From contig VKHC01000619.1 in assembly GCA_015143735.1 (NCBI GenBank), forward strand, positions 1 through 10,556: a stretch of DNA of 10,556 nucleotides, given 5' to 3'. Made by a program: the position numbers and the translations under genes. This DNA is from Synura sp. LO234KE. Taxonomy: Eukaryota; Sar; Synurophyceae; Synurales; Mallomonadaceae. Below, piece after piece: positions 1 through 9,566 of the stretch. The number at the start of each line of letters is the position of its first letter. Within the stretch, counting starts at the first letter, position 1. A model generated the notes under the pieces. The model had not been told where the DNA came from. It made no database searches and saw nothing but the letters and a program-made list of their open reading frames with translations.

Positions 1-607
1 GAACTGATTAGTGAGCTTTTTGTTAATCCTGAAATCATGTTTAAATATAAGGAACATGTCCTTCTAAATTATTACAACGATTGCAAAGATCGTAAAGGTC
101 TTGCAATTTCTGTGTAATTACGTGTTTATGCGTACAGAAATAAGTTGCAACCCTGAAGAATTTTTTCATATCCTTTTGCGTATTAGGTTTTAAGATATTG
201 AGTGCACCTTCACGATTAGTATGTTGCGAAAATGTTATGCCGACTTATTTAACAGTGTGACCTATTTAGATAAAAGGTTTGCATTCCCTGCGACGCAATT
301 CAGTTTTTTTGCTTGGTAGCCTTAGTATTTAGATAAAAGGTTTGCGTTCCCTGCTTTTAATATGAGGTGCCACGCAATATATTAACCATTTAAAACGACA
401 ATGTCAGCTTTATGTAGTGACATGTAAGAACAGTAGGAGAAAACATAACCGCACTACTCTCCTTGTGACCCAAATATTCTGTCGTTGAACTCACTGAACC
501 AAACAGCCCACAGTGCAGAATATGCATATACAAACACATAAGTGACGCATGTACAAAACATTGATGCGCGAATAGATTGTAGCACACTAGAATCAGTAGA
601 ATTGAAG
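1..607. other. Intergenic DNA downstream of the ankyrin gene
   Basis: This stretch lies beyond the proposed stop codon of the minus-strand ankyrin gene and should hold its 3' untranslated region. I see no convincing coding exon: the longest open stretches (minus strand, 390-684) have no recognisable motif and overlap each other in different frames. No perfect AATAAA polyadenylation hexamer was found on the minus strand just after the stop. The one clear structure is a pair of 29-nt direct repeats at 263-354, listed separately. The left window edge may cut off a further feature. Confidence 0.6.
263..354. repeat. Pair of 29-bp direct repeats
   Basis: The 29-nt word starting TATTTAGATAAAAGGTTTGC occurs at 263-291 and again at 326-354, identical except for one A/G difference. 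The copies are 63 bp apart start to start. Each is followed at an irregular distance by an ACGCAAT-like word, near 292 and 371. No ORF covers the pair. It could be a local duplication or part of a dispersed repeat; two copies cannot decide which. Confidence 0.8.
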
Positions 608-3168
608 TCAAAGGTATAACACAGCTTTGCGCCACGCGTCCTCGCATCGAAATCGTAGTCTCGTCCAAAACTGGGCTGGGTCATTCAGAGAAGAATCGAG
701 GTCGGTGTGAAGGGAGAGAGTTGAGAGAAGTATAGCAAATCTCCGTGATCGCCAACGCTGAAATAAGAGCACAAGAGCAGGTAAGTGTTGACAACGATGG
801 AGTAGGGGGTGAGGGTGGGAATGCGGATTGCACCTGCTGCTTGAGGGCCAAGGATATCAGGCAAGAGGACTCTGTGTTGTTATCGCAGTAATCCAGCGCG
901 GTCTTCCCCTCCTGAAAACAAACGTGTTTGTATACGCGACGAGGACGTGAAGTACAATCATCGGGAATATATATACATATCGGATATCCTACTCCCTCTC
1001 ACTTCATTGGAAGCCCTGTAACCGTAGGTGTAACCATGACCCAGGACTTACCGAGTCCAACAGACAAGGGTCAGCATCTCTGAGAATTAACTCTCGAGCC
1101 AACCGGATGCGACGATCCTGACACATGGATTCGATGACAAAAATGACACAAAATCTTTATTAACATAAACCTAGCAAATGTTACTGAGCGGCTAGAAATG
1201 CGCTTCGACTCCAGGTTTTTAACCCGTAGGCCCATAACTCACAGTATCCTAAGAGGGTTACTTACAGACGCAGCCTTAGACCTCGTTTACGCTATCACGA
1301 TTTCCAAACGGCACTTATTACCGGTCGTGGAAAGCGAAAATGTATCGTGTACAAGTGTAGAATATTTTACGTGTGATCCCCAATCTCGATGTATCATCCA
1401 ATTCTATGTATCATCCGATTCTAAGACGTATTACTAAATATCTCTATGTGGTTACTCATTTTATGATTTTATGATCTCCTTATTCTCCGAACATCCGTTG
1501 ACAAGTCCCTGATGGGCCGGGTAAGTAATGAATTGCGGTAACACTTGAGACGTGTAACTACACGGACATTTATGTCTTCTCTCCACCGAGGTAACTAGAG
1601 GTCCAGCGACATTGAAATGGTGACACATCTACGATGATATATGTGACACATATACAATGATATATGTGACACATATACGATGATATATACGTCTTCCGTC
1701 TCATTGATATCACCACATCGTTTCCCGTGACTCACCGAGCACGTGTCGAAGAGAGGTTCGACCTCGACAGCCGCATAGATACTCGGGTAGATTTTATTGT
1801 ACTGCAGCGCGTAGTGTAGCGCCGACTTCCCGAACTGTCGGTTGGTACATGCATCGAAGCGGTGGTCAAGGACAACCAGTGTAATGGAAGGTGTGCGTCA
1901 AGGAATGAGTTCTAGGGTATTGAGAAAGTAGGGAGTGTACAGGTTTCAGAGAACAAATAACACAGGTCAATCTCACCATATCCGTCATATTGATATGCGC
2001 CCCGTGAGTGCAGAGCAGTTGAGCTACTTCAACATTCCCATTTAAGCAAGCTCCCATAAGGGCAGTGAAGCCAGACTAGCAAAAGGGAAAGCGGAAGTAG
2101 GAATGATTGAGATGCATGTGCTCCGTGGGTCATTCCGTTACGCTTGTGTAGGTTTTACTAGTACCACCCACTCACTTTATTACAAGCGTTGACGAATGCA
2201 CCATGAGCGAGTAGAATAATCGATATGGTGGCATTCCCAGTAATGCTGGCCTTTAATAGCGCATTCGATCCTGCCTGTATGAATTTACAGAAGAGTTATA
2301 TATGAAATATTTTGAGTGAGAGCGGTAGTTCAACACTTGTTGTTGTTTACATTATCGCTCCTACTCAAGTCGGCCCCCGCACTGAGCAGAATATTCAAAG
2401 CGGTCAGATCTCCGTTATAACTAGCTTGAACTATGGCAGGCCATCCATCCTAAGAAGCGTTCGAAATTACAAGACCAACATTCTTAGATCGTTGATTTCC
2501 GTAGAGCCACTTGCCTGGGAGGTAGCGTTCGGGTCGGCTCCCATATCTAAAAAAAGCTGTACGATATCATACATTTTATTATCTAATGCAATGATTAAGG
2601 CAATGTCCATCATCTACAAGATTCGAAACTGATAGTAAAATACTTTTATTATTGTAGCGAATACATACGGGTTTTATCTCCCTATCTATCCTTAAATTCA
2701 GAAACGCTTTAGTGAGAATTAATAGCACGTAATCGCGTTTGCCGTTTCTTAGGTAATCGATGGTAATAAGCAATAGTTGCTGAAAAATAAGTTATGAATA
2801 ACTTGAAATAAATGATGAATAATATTTCACCTTTGCCTTGTGGTTAATGATAGCACCATTCCGAAATAAAATTTCAGCACAAAGAATGTGCCCCATGCGT
2901 AGAGCAAGTAGAACTGCGGTTTCCCCATACTTGAGAATAATATAGACATTATGTAGCTGATCAGATAATATGAAATCAGTTGAATTATAAACCTACTTTA
3001 TTCTTTGCATTGACTGACTTAGGGTATGAGGCTAAAATTCTAATCAATTTTTCCCTGTCATTATCTTTAACAGCTCTTAAAACCTGGGAAGAAGTAATAA
3101 ACCTGGCTACAATATGCAACGAGATTGATACAATATCAAAAATTCACCTTAGATTCAATAATGCCCAT
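608..3168 (-). CDS. Ankyrin-repeat protein, 12 exons, all introns phase 0
   Basis: Exons in transcript order: 3168-3148, 3083-2997, 2929-2831, 2779-2669, 2613-2515, 2449-2351, 2274-2176, 2075-1977, 1834-1736, 1117-1052, 911-834, 757-608. They join to 368 residues. All exon lengths are multiples of three. The start ATG has A at -3 and G at +4, with an upstream in-frame stop and no earlier ATG. The protein is almost entirely ankyrin repeats, which are helix-turn-helix protein-binding modules: about residues 8-36, 37-69, 70-106 (degenerate), 107-139, 140-172, 173-205, 206-238, 239-293 (with an insertion) and a partial last one from 294. Typical signatures are GADPNA (exon 5), NILLSAGAD (exon 6), GFTALMGACLNGNVEVAQLL (exon 8), GKSALHYAL (exon 9) and EGKTALDYC (exon 11). 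No catalytic domain, signal peptide or membrane segment is visible, so a soluble adaptor or scaffold is inferred; the partner is unknown. The boundaries of exons 2-11 rest on splice signals plus repeat alignment. The tiny first exon and the last exon are less certain. Confidence 0.88.
681..911 (-). other. Alternative unspliced 3' end of the ankyrin gene
   Basis: If intron 11 (833-758; weak donor CAG|GTGCAA, strong acceptor TTATTTCAG) is not removed, exon 11 reads straight on to a TGA at 683-681 and the protein is 369 residues. With splicing, the stop is at 610-608 and the protein is 368 residues. The unspliced tail is Ser/Pro/Thr-rich; the spliced tail is basic then amphipathic, ending in AWRKAVLYL. 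Splicing is preferred because the intron is phase 0 and of normal size like its neighbours and the acceptor is good, but the donor is poor. Both forms may exist. Confidence 0.45.
1389..1422. repeat. 17-bp tandem duplication in intron 9
   Basis: Two adjacent 17-nt units, ATGTATCATCCAATTCT and ATGTATCATCCGATTCT, differ at one base. They lie inside the long intron of the ankyrin gene and have no evident function. Confidence 0.75.
1620..1688. repeat. 23-bp tandem repeat, three copies, in intron 9
   Basis: Three head-to-tail 23-nt units (1620-1642, 1643-1665, 1666-1688) of the form GTGACACAT-TACGATGATATAT, with one or two differences between copies. Each junction forms an imperfect palindrome around ATATGTGACACATAT. 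The unit is not a multiple of three and sits in an intron, so it is a non-coding minisatellite that probably varies in copy number. Confidence 0.85.
2450..2514 (-). other. GC-AG intron (intron 5 of the ankyrin gene)
   Basis: Between exon 5 (ending GADPNATSQ) and exon 6 (starting DGWPAIVQAS) the donor reads CAG|GCAAGT and the acceptor CTTCTTAG. No GT donor nearby keeps the repeat register, whereas the GC donor gives two perfect 33-residue repeats on either side. GC donors are a known minority class that normally need an otherwise perfect match to U1 snRNA, which is what is seen here. The intron is 65 nt, so retention would shift the frame. Confidence 0.8.
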
Positions 3169-4168
3169 ACTCCACGCTACCCACAATCTATTAAATGCGG
3201 CGCTCCGATATAGTCTAACGAATCGGTGGGTAGATAGAATAAACCGTTAATAGCTCAATGATCTCAGGGTCTATCAATTAACATGTGGCAAAACTTTTGC
3301 TGGGTATTTACACTGTGGGTTTTGTAGACTTTAAATCACATGTTGAGATGTGAAGTGTTTTAGATATTCAAAAAATCTTTTGGAAGTACGACGATCTATT
3401 TTTAAGAAATGTCGCTGTCAGTTGCTATAAAAAATTGGGATATGTCGGATTGTAATTACTTTGAACTTGTCAGTATATGATTATCGAAATTGCATTTGAG
3501 AAAATCCCTACACGAATATACGAATATGACTGACTGCTGAGGCCTTAGACTGGTAACCTGAGACCTCGACTGGATTCAAGAGCTAAGAGAGTCACTGATT
3601 TCCCAAATAGTTCCACGTTTGCCCTTGTGCCATGTACGCGAACTTGCACTCAACTTTAGGATATTTTCCCATTCATTAATGAAAATATCAAAAATATAAA
3701 AAGAACATAGCATATAGCCTATGTGACACCTTGACATTTTGGGTCCTACTGTATTAACCGAGCCAGCCAAGTAAATTTAGATTACAAACATTAACATGTG
3801 ATCAACCAAACAACTGACTAGCGGCTAGTAGAGGACGAAGTTTCAATGAAGTCCCAGTGCGAAATTGATTCGATGCCCCAAATTCAAGCAGTGAGTCCCT
3901 CGCCACAAATTGAAGTGCATCTATTCTATTCGAGGGTTACCTGCACGGCCTATTTCTTCCTATCTTCTAGCATATACCGCTGAGAAGGGCAGTTTCGATA
4001 TCGATGCTCGCAGGGGACCGAAATTCAAGTATAATCATGACTGCACGAGCTGGCCAAGGAATAAGTTTCTGACGAATTTTTTAATTGCTGGCCAGCCCCA
4101 AATACTCAGGAAGCCTAGTCCCTCGAAGTCATGCTAAGAAATAATTTTACCAACGCGTATGATAATGA
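3169..4168. other. Gene-free stretch upstream of the ankyrin gene
   Basis: The promoter of the minus-strand ankyrin gene should lie just right of 3168, but no clear TATA box or initiator stands out. The minus-strand frame at 3576-3770 and the plus-strand frame at 3910-4137 are of chance length with no motifs. One minus-strand stretch (4133-4035) has an exon-like look and is discussed among the rejected items. Confidence 0.5.
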
Positions 4169-6152
4169 AACGGGATTCGTAGCATATATTATCTCATGTG
4201 GTGGATGACGACTCTGGAGAAAGCACTCGTTAAACTTCTCATGGATAAACTAAAGCCAGACGACGAGATACCCACCCAAACAGGAATTCATCAACGGAAT
4301 CACGGACAAGTGGGCATTTAAAGCGCAAGAAGCCCTGCGCCTCATGGAAGCTGAGGGCTTGACAATAATTCTATAAATCGGTTCACTGACTCAAACCATC
4401 CTCACCAAAACCGAATCAACTGCCGTGATCTTATTATCGGTTAGCCTGCTTTCGTCACACGACAGGTGTAAGGATATACTCCTAGAGTAGTCACTGCTAC
4501 TGGTGTTCAGAACCCTTGCCGCAAGAAATGAAGTACTGCTATCGATCGAGTACCGATTGGTGCGTTACTAACCACGCCACACAGAGAGAACATCGGTAGT
4601 TTTCATATTACAAATATTTTAGACGATCTGATCTGGGAAGAAGTTGAGGATTTAATGATTGATTTGAGTGAGAGGCAACATGGGACACTGATTCCAAATC
4701 CTTGGAGTCATTGGTAGACCTAGTAGCACATATTGATATTTCAAATATTTGGAGTAATATCCGCAGCATTTGCTTGTCAACGATTCAATAATTGCTCAAG
4801 CCTTGCAGTATAACTTTTGAAGGCTGAGGTCGTTGGATGAATCTAAGGTAGGGGCTATTGAGAGTTAGCACACGTATCACTCTGGTCCTCCGCGGCCACA
4901 ATCGGACGCCAAACTTCAAGAAGTAAAAGTTTCAAGTAGATAGAATGCCTTAGGTGGACGAAATCCAGCTTCCACAGACACCATATTAATTACATCCACG
5001 TTTAACCAACAAAGCAAACGGTTCTTGTCGCTGTTTTATTGACTTTAAGCAAACCAGTACAATTCAATCGATCCCAAAGGTGGTCGATAATACAAATAAA
5101 GCTAGTTGCTCACGTAGGAAAACAGAATATGCAATACTTTGGAAAGTTTCATTGAATCTCAGGTTATCGTCAAACTGCCCTCAAAGTTAAAGGTCAAATG
5201 TGCTCCAAAGTTTTGACCGGGTCGATTTACTCTATGTTCGAAATTTATTTTGACAATATCCATTTTTGTGGATCGTCGGCGAAACACTTGCTGCTATCAC
5301 ATAAAGAAACAATATTAATTCACTTCTCGGACCACGATATCCTTTAAACGCCAATAGATGCAAGCTTTGCTTGAGGAGGAAGGGTATGCAGGTATTGTCT
5401 CCAACAGATTGGGATTATTGTTTAGTAAGGAGAAGTAAGATTGGGATTATTGTTTAAAATTAAGCTTCCTAAAACACAATCTGTCGAATATCGGGCATAC
5501 GCTTCATGACCGGATCAAGAATTATAAGCTCTATCAACGGCTCACTTGGTATAAAGAAACAAAAGGAGTGTTTCAAGATATTACAGAAGCAATTAATACG
5601 CGTCCTAAGTTATTCTAGCAATTTGACTTCTGTCCATCCTACTTATACAGATGCGAGTGACTCCGGAGTAAGGGCGTACTAGTATCGCTCAAGTCGTAAA
5701 CGAGGTTGGCCACCCTACCACGTTTATGACGAGCAAATCTACTAAGCGCAGCGTAAGAAGAATGCTGTGCTACGATATAGGCATTTAAAAATCTTGAATA
5801 CTTGACTTTACCCTGCCTAACGACCATAAAACCTTACTGTATATCAACCTAGAAATATTCGTGAAGGTCTGACGGTGGAAGCTCCTCCTGTGAAAGATTA
5901 CAATTGTTGAGTTGAGTATATTTGACGAGAAAATTTCTTAGTCACTCTCGACTTCAGCTGATCTCAGTAAGTCATGAACTAAAAGTATGGCCTGCCTGCA
6001 TCGCGACGGCCGCAAAGAAAGGACGAGAAGCATCTGCATCCGCAATAAGAAGAACATTTCAGCGACAGGGGAAAACCGGTATTGAAAGCGATATATTTAA
6101 CAAACACACGACTGATCCTGACACATGCTCATTTCTAGGGGCTGTTCGTTGA
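4169..6152 (+). other. Possible relics of plus-strand coding sequence, weak
   Basis: Several plus-strand stretches read like protein but are broken by stops and frame changes. 4169-4376 (one frame change near 4284) includes EKALVKLLMDKLKPDDEIPT and then KWAFKAQEALRLMEAEGL. 4532-4717 includes the acidic ILDDLIWEEVEDLMIDLSER. 5358-5618 (one internal TAA) includes MQALLEEEGYAG and RLTWYKETKGVFQDITEAIN. 5922-6152 is basic. No family is recognised and no catalytic motif is visible. At this base composition many open stretches of 60 or more codons are expected by chance, so this is only a suggestion of an eroded gene or mobile element. Confidence 0.2.
5406..5456. repeat. 19-bp direct duplication
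   Basis: The word AGATTGGGATTATTGTTTA occurs exactly at 5406-5424 and 5438-5456, 32 bp apart. The spacing is not a multiple of three, so if the surrounding plus-strand open stretch was ever coding, this duplication would have shifted its frame. Confidence 0.8.
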
Positions 6153-6299
6153 TAAGATCGCACAAAAAGAAATTTCAAACCAAGATTGTGATAGAGCTTC
6201 GGAATAGCGAATAACGAGTGGTTGCATCTGCGCTTATTATATTCGAACCATAGCATAGCATTGCTTACTTGAAAAGGTGATTGATGCATTGATATGTTT

Positions 6300-6440
6300 A
6301 TATAAACTGCTTAATTCTAACTCTGTCTCGTTTTCAGGGGCTAATAAAATTCCACTAACTTTATATCTTATATAATGTATTACATTAAGGTTTAAACATT
6401 TCATATAATGATATTGTTAATTGCCCCGCGTTCTCAGTGA
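6300..6440. other. AT-rich spacer left of the palindromic repeat cluster
   Basis: This segment is visibly richer in A and T than its surroundings, with several TATATAAT/TTATATCTTATAT words and no coding potential. It borders the repeat cluster that follows. It may be ordinary spacer or the insertion flank of that cluster. Confidence 0.4.
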
Positions 6441-6462
6441 ATTCAGATTCTTCTGCGAACAT

Positions 6463-6740
6463 CCCCATGGATAACTACTGTTCGCCGTGGATATCCCCAT
6501 GAATAAGCACGGTTAGCTTAAACCAGTCCGTGGATATCCCTATGGATAACCACGGTTAGCTTAGATAAGTCCGTGGTATTCCTCCTTGGATATCCACCGT
6601 ATTATACTAGTATAATCATGGAGTATAATACGGCGTGGATAAGTCGGTACCACGCCCGTGGATAACCATGACTTTTCAGGTGTCATGGGGAGTATCATGG
6701 TAGTATAAAGTCGGGGTATAAACGGTGTGGTTATCCACGG
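6463..6740. repeat. Palindrome-rich repeat cluster, MITE-like or satellite-like
   Basis: The core word CGTGGATA recurs in both orientations: direct at 6486, 6529, 6634 and 6658, inverted as TATCCAC at 6591 and 6732. Two 43-nt tandem units lie at 6486-6528 and 6529-6571, sharing CGTGGATATCC...CACGGTTAGCTTA, with a partial third from 6572. Each unit is itself a hairpin: CCGTGGATATCC faces GGATAACCACGG. A longer hairpin at 6591-6641 has arms TATCCACCGTATTATACT and AGTATAATACGGCGTGGATA around a 13-nt loop. The cluster ends with GGTTATCCACGG. No transposase is present, so if mobile it would be non-autonomous. Exact termini and target-site duplications were not found. Confidence 0.7.
6591..6641. 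repeat. Long hairpin-forming inverted repeat
   Basis: The left arm 6591-6608 and right arm 6622-6641 pair over 18 bases with a 2-nt bulge (GC extra in the right arm). The inner 11 bp, CGTATTATACT with AGTATAATACG, are perfect, and the loop is 13 nt. It is the strongest foldback structure seen in the window and lies inside the CGTGGATA repeat cluster. Confidence 0.75.
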
Positions 6741-6744
6741 CCAG

Positions 6745-9566
6745 GTTTTGTGCACTGATGCACGTATTAGGGGAGTCGAAAGTAATGAGGTTGCCTCACT
6801 CTTACTGCTGTTTCAACCTTGGACGTTGGGCCATCGCGCCCCATAACGGTAGGCCCCATATAAGATTCCCGTACTGTAATACAAAACTATTATCTCTCCA
6901 GCGATCGCAGCTCCAATAACCAAAGAGTAGTAGCCAAATATAATCTAATGAGGAGCTCTGACTACAACTCTAGTGTTGTTGGCCACATGGAAGTGGATAA
7001 GACTTGCGATCACCGAATACAACAAGGGCGCAGATTAAGAAAATGAGAGCACACAGAAGCACCTTTATCATTCGTAAAAAATGTGCGTGTGGTGTCAAGA
7101 GATGCTAGAAAACAACATCCTCGTTTAGCACAGTCCAAAAGATTGCAATGGGCTCGACGGGAGACTATACAAGACTCACCACAATCTTATCGCACACTGC
7201 TATATGCCCTCATCCTTCTGGAAATCTTTGACAACCAGAACGAGGACACCAATATCTAAGTGCCCGACAAATCTATTCTCCAACGGCCCTCAAACACTAG
7301 CTCCGGAACTCCAAGGCGGTGAATGGCTTCCCTATGATGAACACTTTGGGTCCCTAATCCTAGCTCCTCGTGTTACGTACGGTATCATGCTGAATCCCGT
7401 CTGAAGAAAGCTCAGCAAACAGGGATTATAGGCGTCACTGGAACGATAACACTTTCTACCCAGGAGCGCAGTTCAGTGAATTCCTAGAGCAAAAATTAAG
7501 CAGAATAAAGAAAAGTGGACATCACATTAGACATCTGAAATATTGCCATTCGAGTGATATAGGAGCAATCGCATCAAAAACACTTGGTCGTTGACAATGA
7601 GGCTCAGCGCCAAGAGGAGCACAACAAACATTTGTCTTTTGTATCCATGGACTCGTATGACCGCATATATCGAAAGTGCCCACACCCAGCCAATCGTGTA
7701 CGGCCACTGGAGGGCATCACCAAAACGTACTCTACCCTCACATGGAATAAGGCTTTAATTGCAGCTACCCCTCTTCAGCTGTATCACGAGGAAGATGGGT
7801 ACAGAACTACCGACGTATCAGAATCGGCCCAGCCCCACTGACCGAGGTTCGACAAACTCTTTCTTCAACTCAATCGACGAGCAATTCAATATCCTCGATC
7901 CCTCTGTCCGACCCTGGGCGGATTCTCCAAAAGACTCCACGAGCGGTTCATCGCTCATTTTTGCTCCAACGCCAACCTGCTATCGTTTATGAGCAGCTCT
8001 CAGCGTTTTAAATCCATTTCTCGTCCACACTCCAGATATCTTGCCAAAAACCTATAGTGTATACCTTCGTGCATGTTTCATACCCATTCTTTTTCATACC
8101 CTTTTCTATTTTTATGGCATTCTTAACTTAACCGAGTCCGTTTTATCTCATGTAATTTCTAGAGTTTTTCCAGATATAATGCTACACTATGCACTATATC
8201 CAGCTCTCGTGTCACATGTAAAACGTTATTTGCAGAATGTTATGCAAGCCTCTCCTGCTCAACCTTCGTATCAACTTAATATTTATTCCTTACTACTAGA
8301 ATGGAAGCAAGAGAACACCAAGGGAAGACACCAAAAGCAACTAAGACTAGCATAAATTACTTGCCTAACCTAGGTTTTGGCTCATTTCACCACCAGACCA
8401 CTGCGTACCTTGCGTTCTACAATTGTTCCTTGTGCCCCCAAACTGTTTCGGAGATATTTCAGATGTCTATTTAGATATTCTGAGTGCAGTCACTCTGAGC
8501 TCTCCACTCGGTCAAGGGACTTTTGCCTATTGGAACATGGAGAGCAATGTCTTAGATGTTTTAATATCATCGGTAAATCGTATATGACTTTCTACTCAAA
8601 TAACAATTCAGCATAAGGATTTCGTGAAATCGTACTCTATGCAGACGCTCCCGACAAAGCCGCTCGCCTCTAACTGAGTAAGTATCAGCCACGATGGAGT
8701 CGGACTTTCTCATCGTCTGGAGCTCGCTCAAGCTCTACCTGTAGCCGTCTCCCAGCTCTTGCCGGTGTTGTTCGCTTTCCTCCACGTGTCTCGCATCTAG
8801 AGCTATTTGCGAAGAAGCTATTACCTATCGCTGTGATTCATCCGTGGTGCTAACCGCTCCCCTTATACGCGAAGCAATTTGTTAAACATTCTCATCGCAA
8901 CATGTTCGCCCCGCCACTATCTTGTCGATTGCGTACCAGGCTATGCTACACCAACATGTTGTCCTCTCTCCCCGCCGCCCCTTGACCACTATGCTTCCGC
9001 AAGCAGGGTACACTCTGGTTACTAGGATTCCTCTCGCTCCCACTACCTGGCTTGCCTAGTACTGGGTGATGGTTTATTCGAGGTGTACTAACAAGCAACA
9101 AGACATTCCTCCGGTGGAGCCTACTACTTGGCACCGGGACCTGCTGTTGCTTCCCCTGGGTGCTACATAGGTAGTTATTTTCGAGTTGGTGCCTCTACCT
9201 TCTATCAGTCTTACATACTTACCCCTCTGTAAAATTCAACTGTAAGATTTTCTCCTTACTTCGTAAGTAATACTGCTATCCAATAATTTCGCTCGAAAAA
9301 GAGAAGCGACAGGGGCGGCCGCTTGTTATCAGTAACAGAATCGTTGATTCGTTGTACAGTAAGCGACTAACAATATAAAATTTGAGAGCTCCAGAAACAT
9401 TCTACGTCAGGATTATGTTCGCCTATTGGATACCTCTACCAAAACCAAATAACTTAATGCCGCTGCCCTCTGAATTTAAAAAAACAATATAAACAACGAT
9501 ACCGACACATATCTAATCAATAAGCTCCACTTCCCACATGATGCAATATTTCCGGATATCGCCACT
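6745..9566. other. Gene-free stretch, pyrimidine-rich in its right half
   Basis: No gene is supported here. The plus strand becomes C/T-rich from about 7600 to 9200, which lowers stop density in all plus frames and explains the many open stretches there. The best plus-strand candidates are 7204-7401, 7394-7594 and 7584-8057 (one TGA at 7839-7841), lying in successive frames as an eroded coding region might, and 8041-8355, whose N-terminal third is hydrophobic. None has a recognisable domain, start context or splice signals that join it to a neighbour. A NotI-type GCGGCCGC octamer at about 9316 is incidental. Confidence 0.45.

Larger units (their letters stand above)
1118..1735 (-). other. Long intron 9 of the ankyrin gene (618 nt)
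   Basis: This intron is four times longer than any other in the gene. It runs from a GTGAGT donor after codon 271 to a TGTGTCAG acceptor behind a T-rich tract. It carries two small tandem repeats. A plus-strand open frame at 1198-1437 inside it shows no family motif and is not called. I found no further ankyrin-like exon in it on the minus strand. If the intron were retained, translation would stop after about 47 extra codons, giving a shortened repeat protein. Confidence 0.75.

Noticed and set aside
772-790. Perfect-looking plus-strand splice donor GAGCAG|GTAAGTG
   Set aside because: It lies within intron 11 of the minus-strand ankyrin gene, where the antisense pattern is coincidental. No plus-strand exon leads into it.
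1198-1437. Plus-strand 79-codon ORF inside intron 9, possible nested gene
   Set aside because: Chance length, no motif, and its end runs through the 17-bp tandem duplication.
1620-1688. CRISPR-like array
   Set aside because: The units are contiguous with no spacers, lie in a eukaryotic intron, and no cas genes are present; it is a simple minisatellite.
4035-4133. Minus-strand exon-like stretch after an ATTATTTCTTAG acceptor, reading HDFEGLGFLSIWGWPAIKKF... to TGA
   Set aside because: It has a good acceptor and protein-like text, but no upstream exon with a compatible donor was found, and the plus strand is equally open at this place. Not enough to call a gene.
8041-8355. Plus-strand 104-codon open stretch with a hydrophobic segment
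   Set aside because: No ATG near its start, no family motif, and it lies in a pyrimidine-rich, stop-poor region where long open frames arise by composition.
3169-9566. tRNA, 5S rRNA or an intact transposase/reverse transcriptase in the long gene-free region
   Set aside because: No GGTTCGAATCC-like B box with a matching acceptor stem was seen, and no YxDD, DDE or zinc-knuckle pattern was found in any open stretch.
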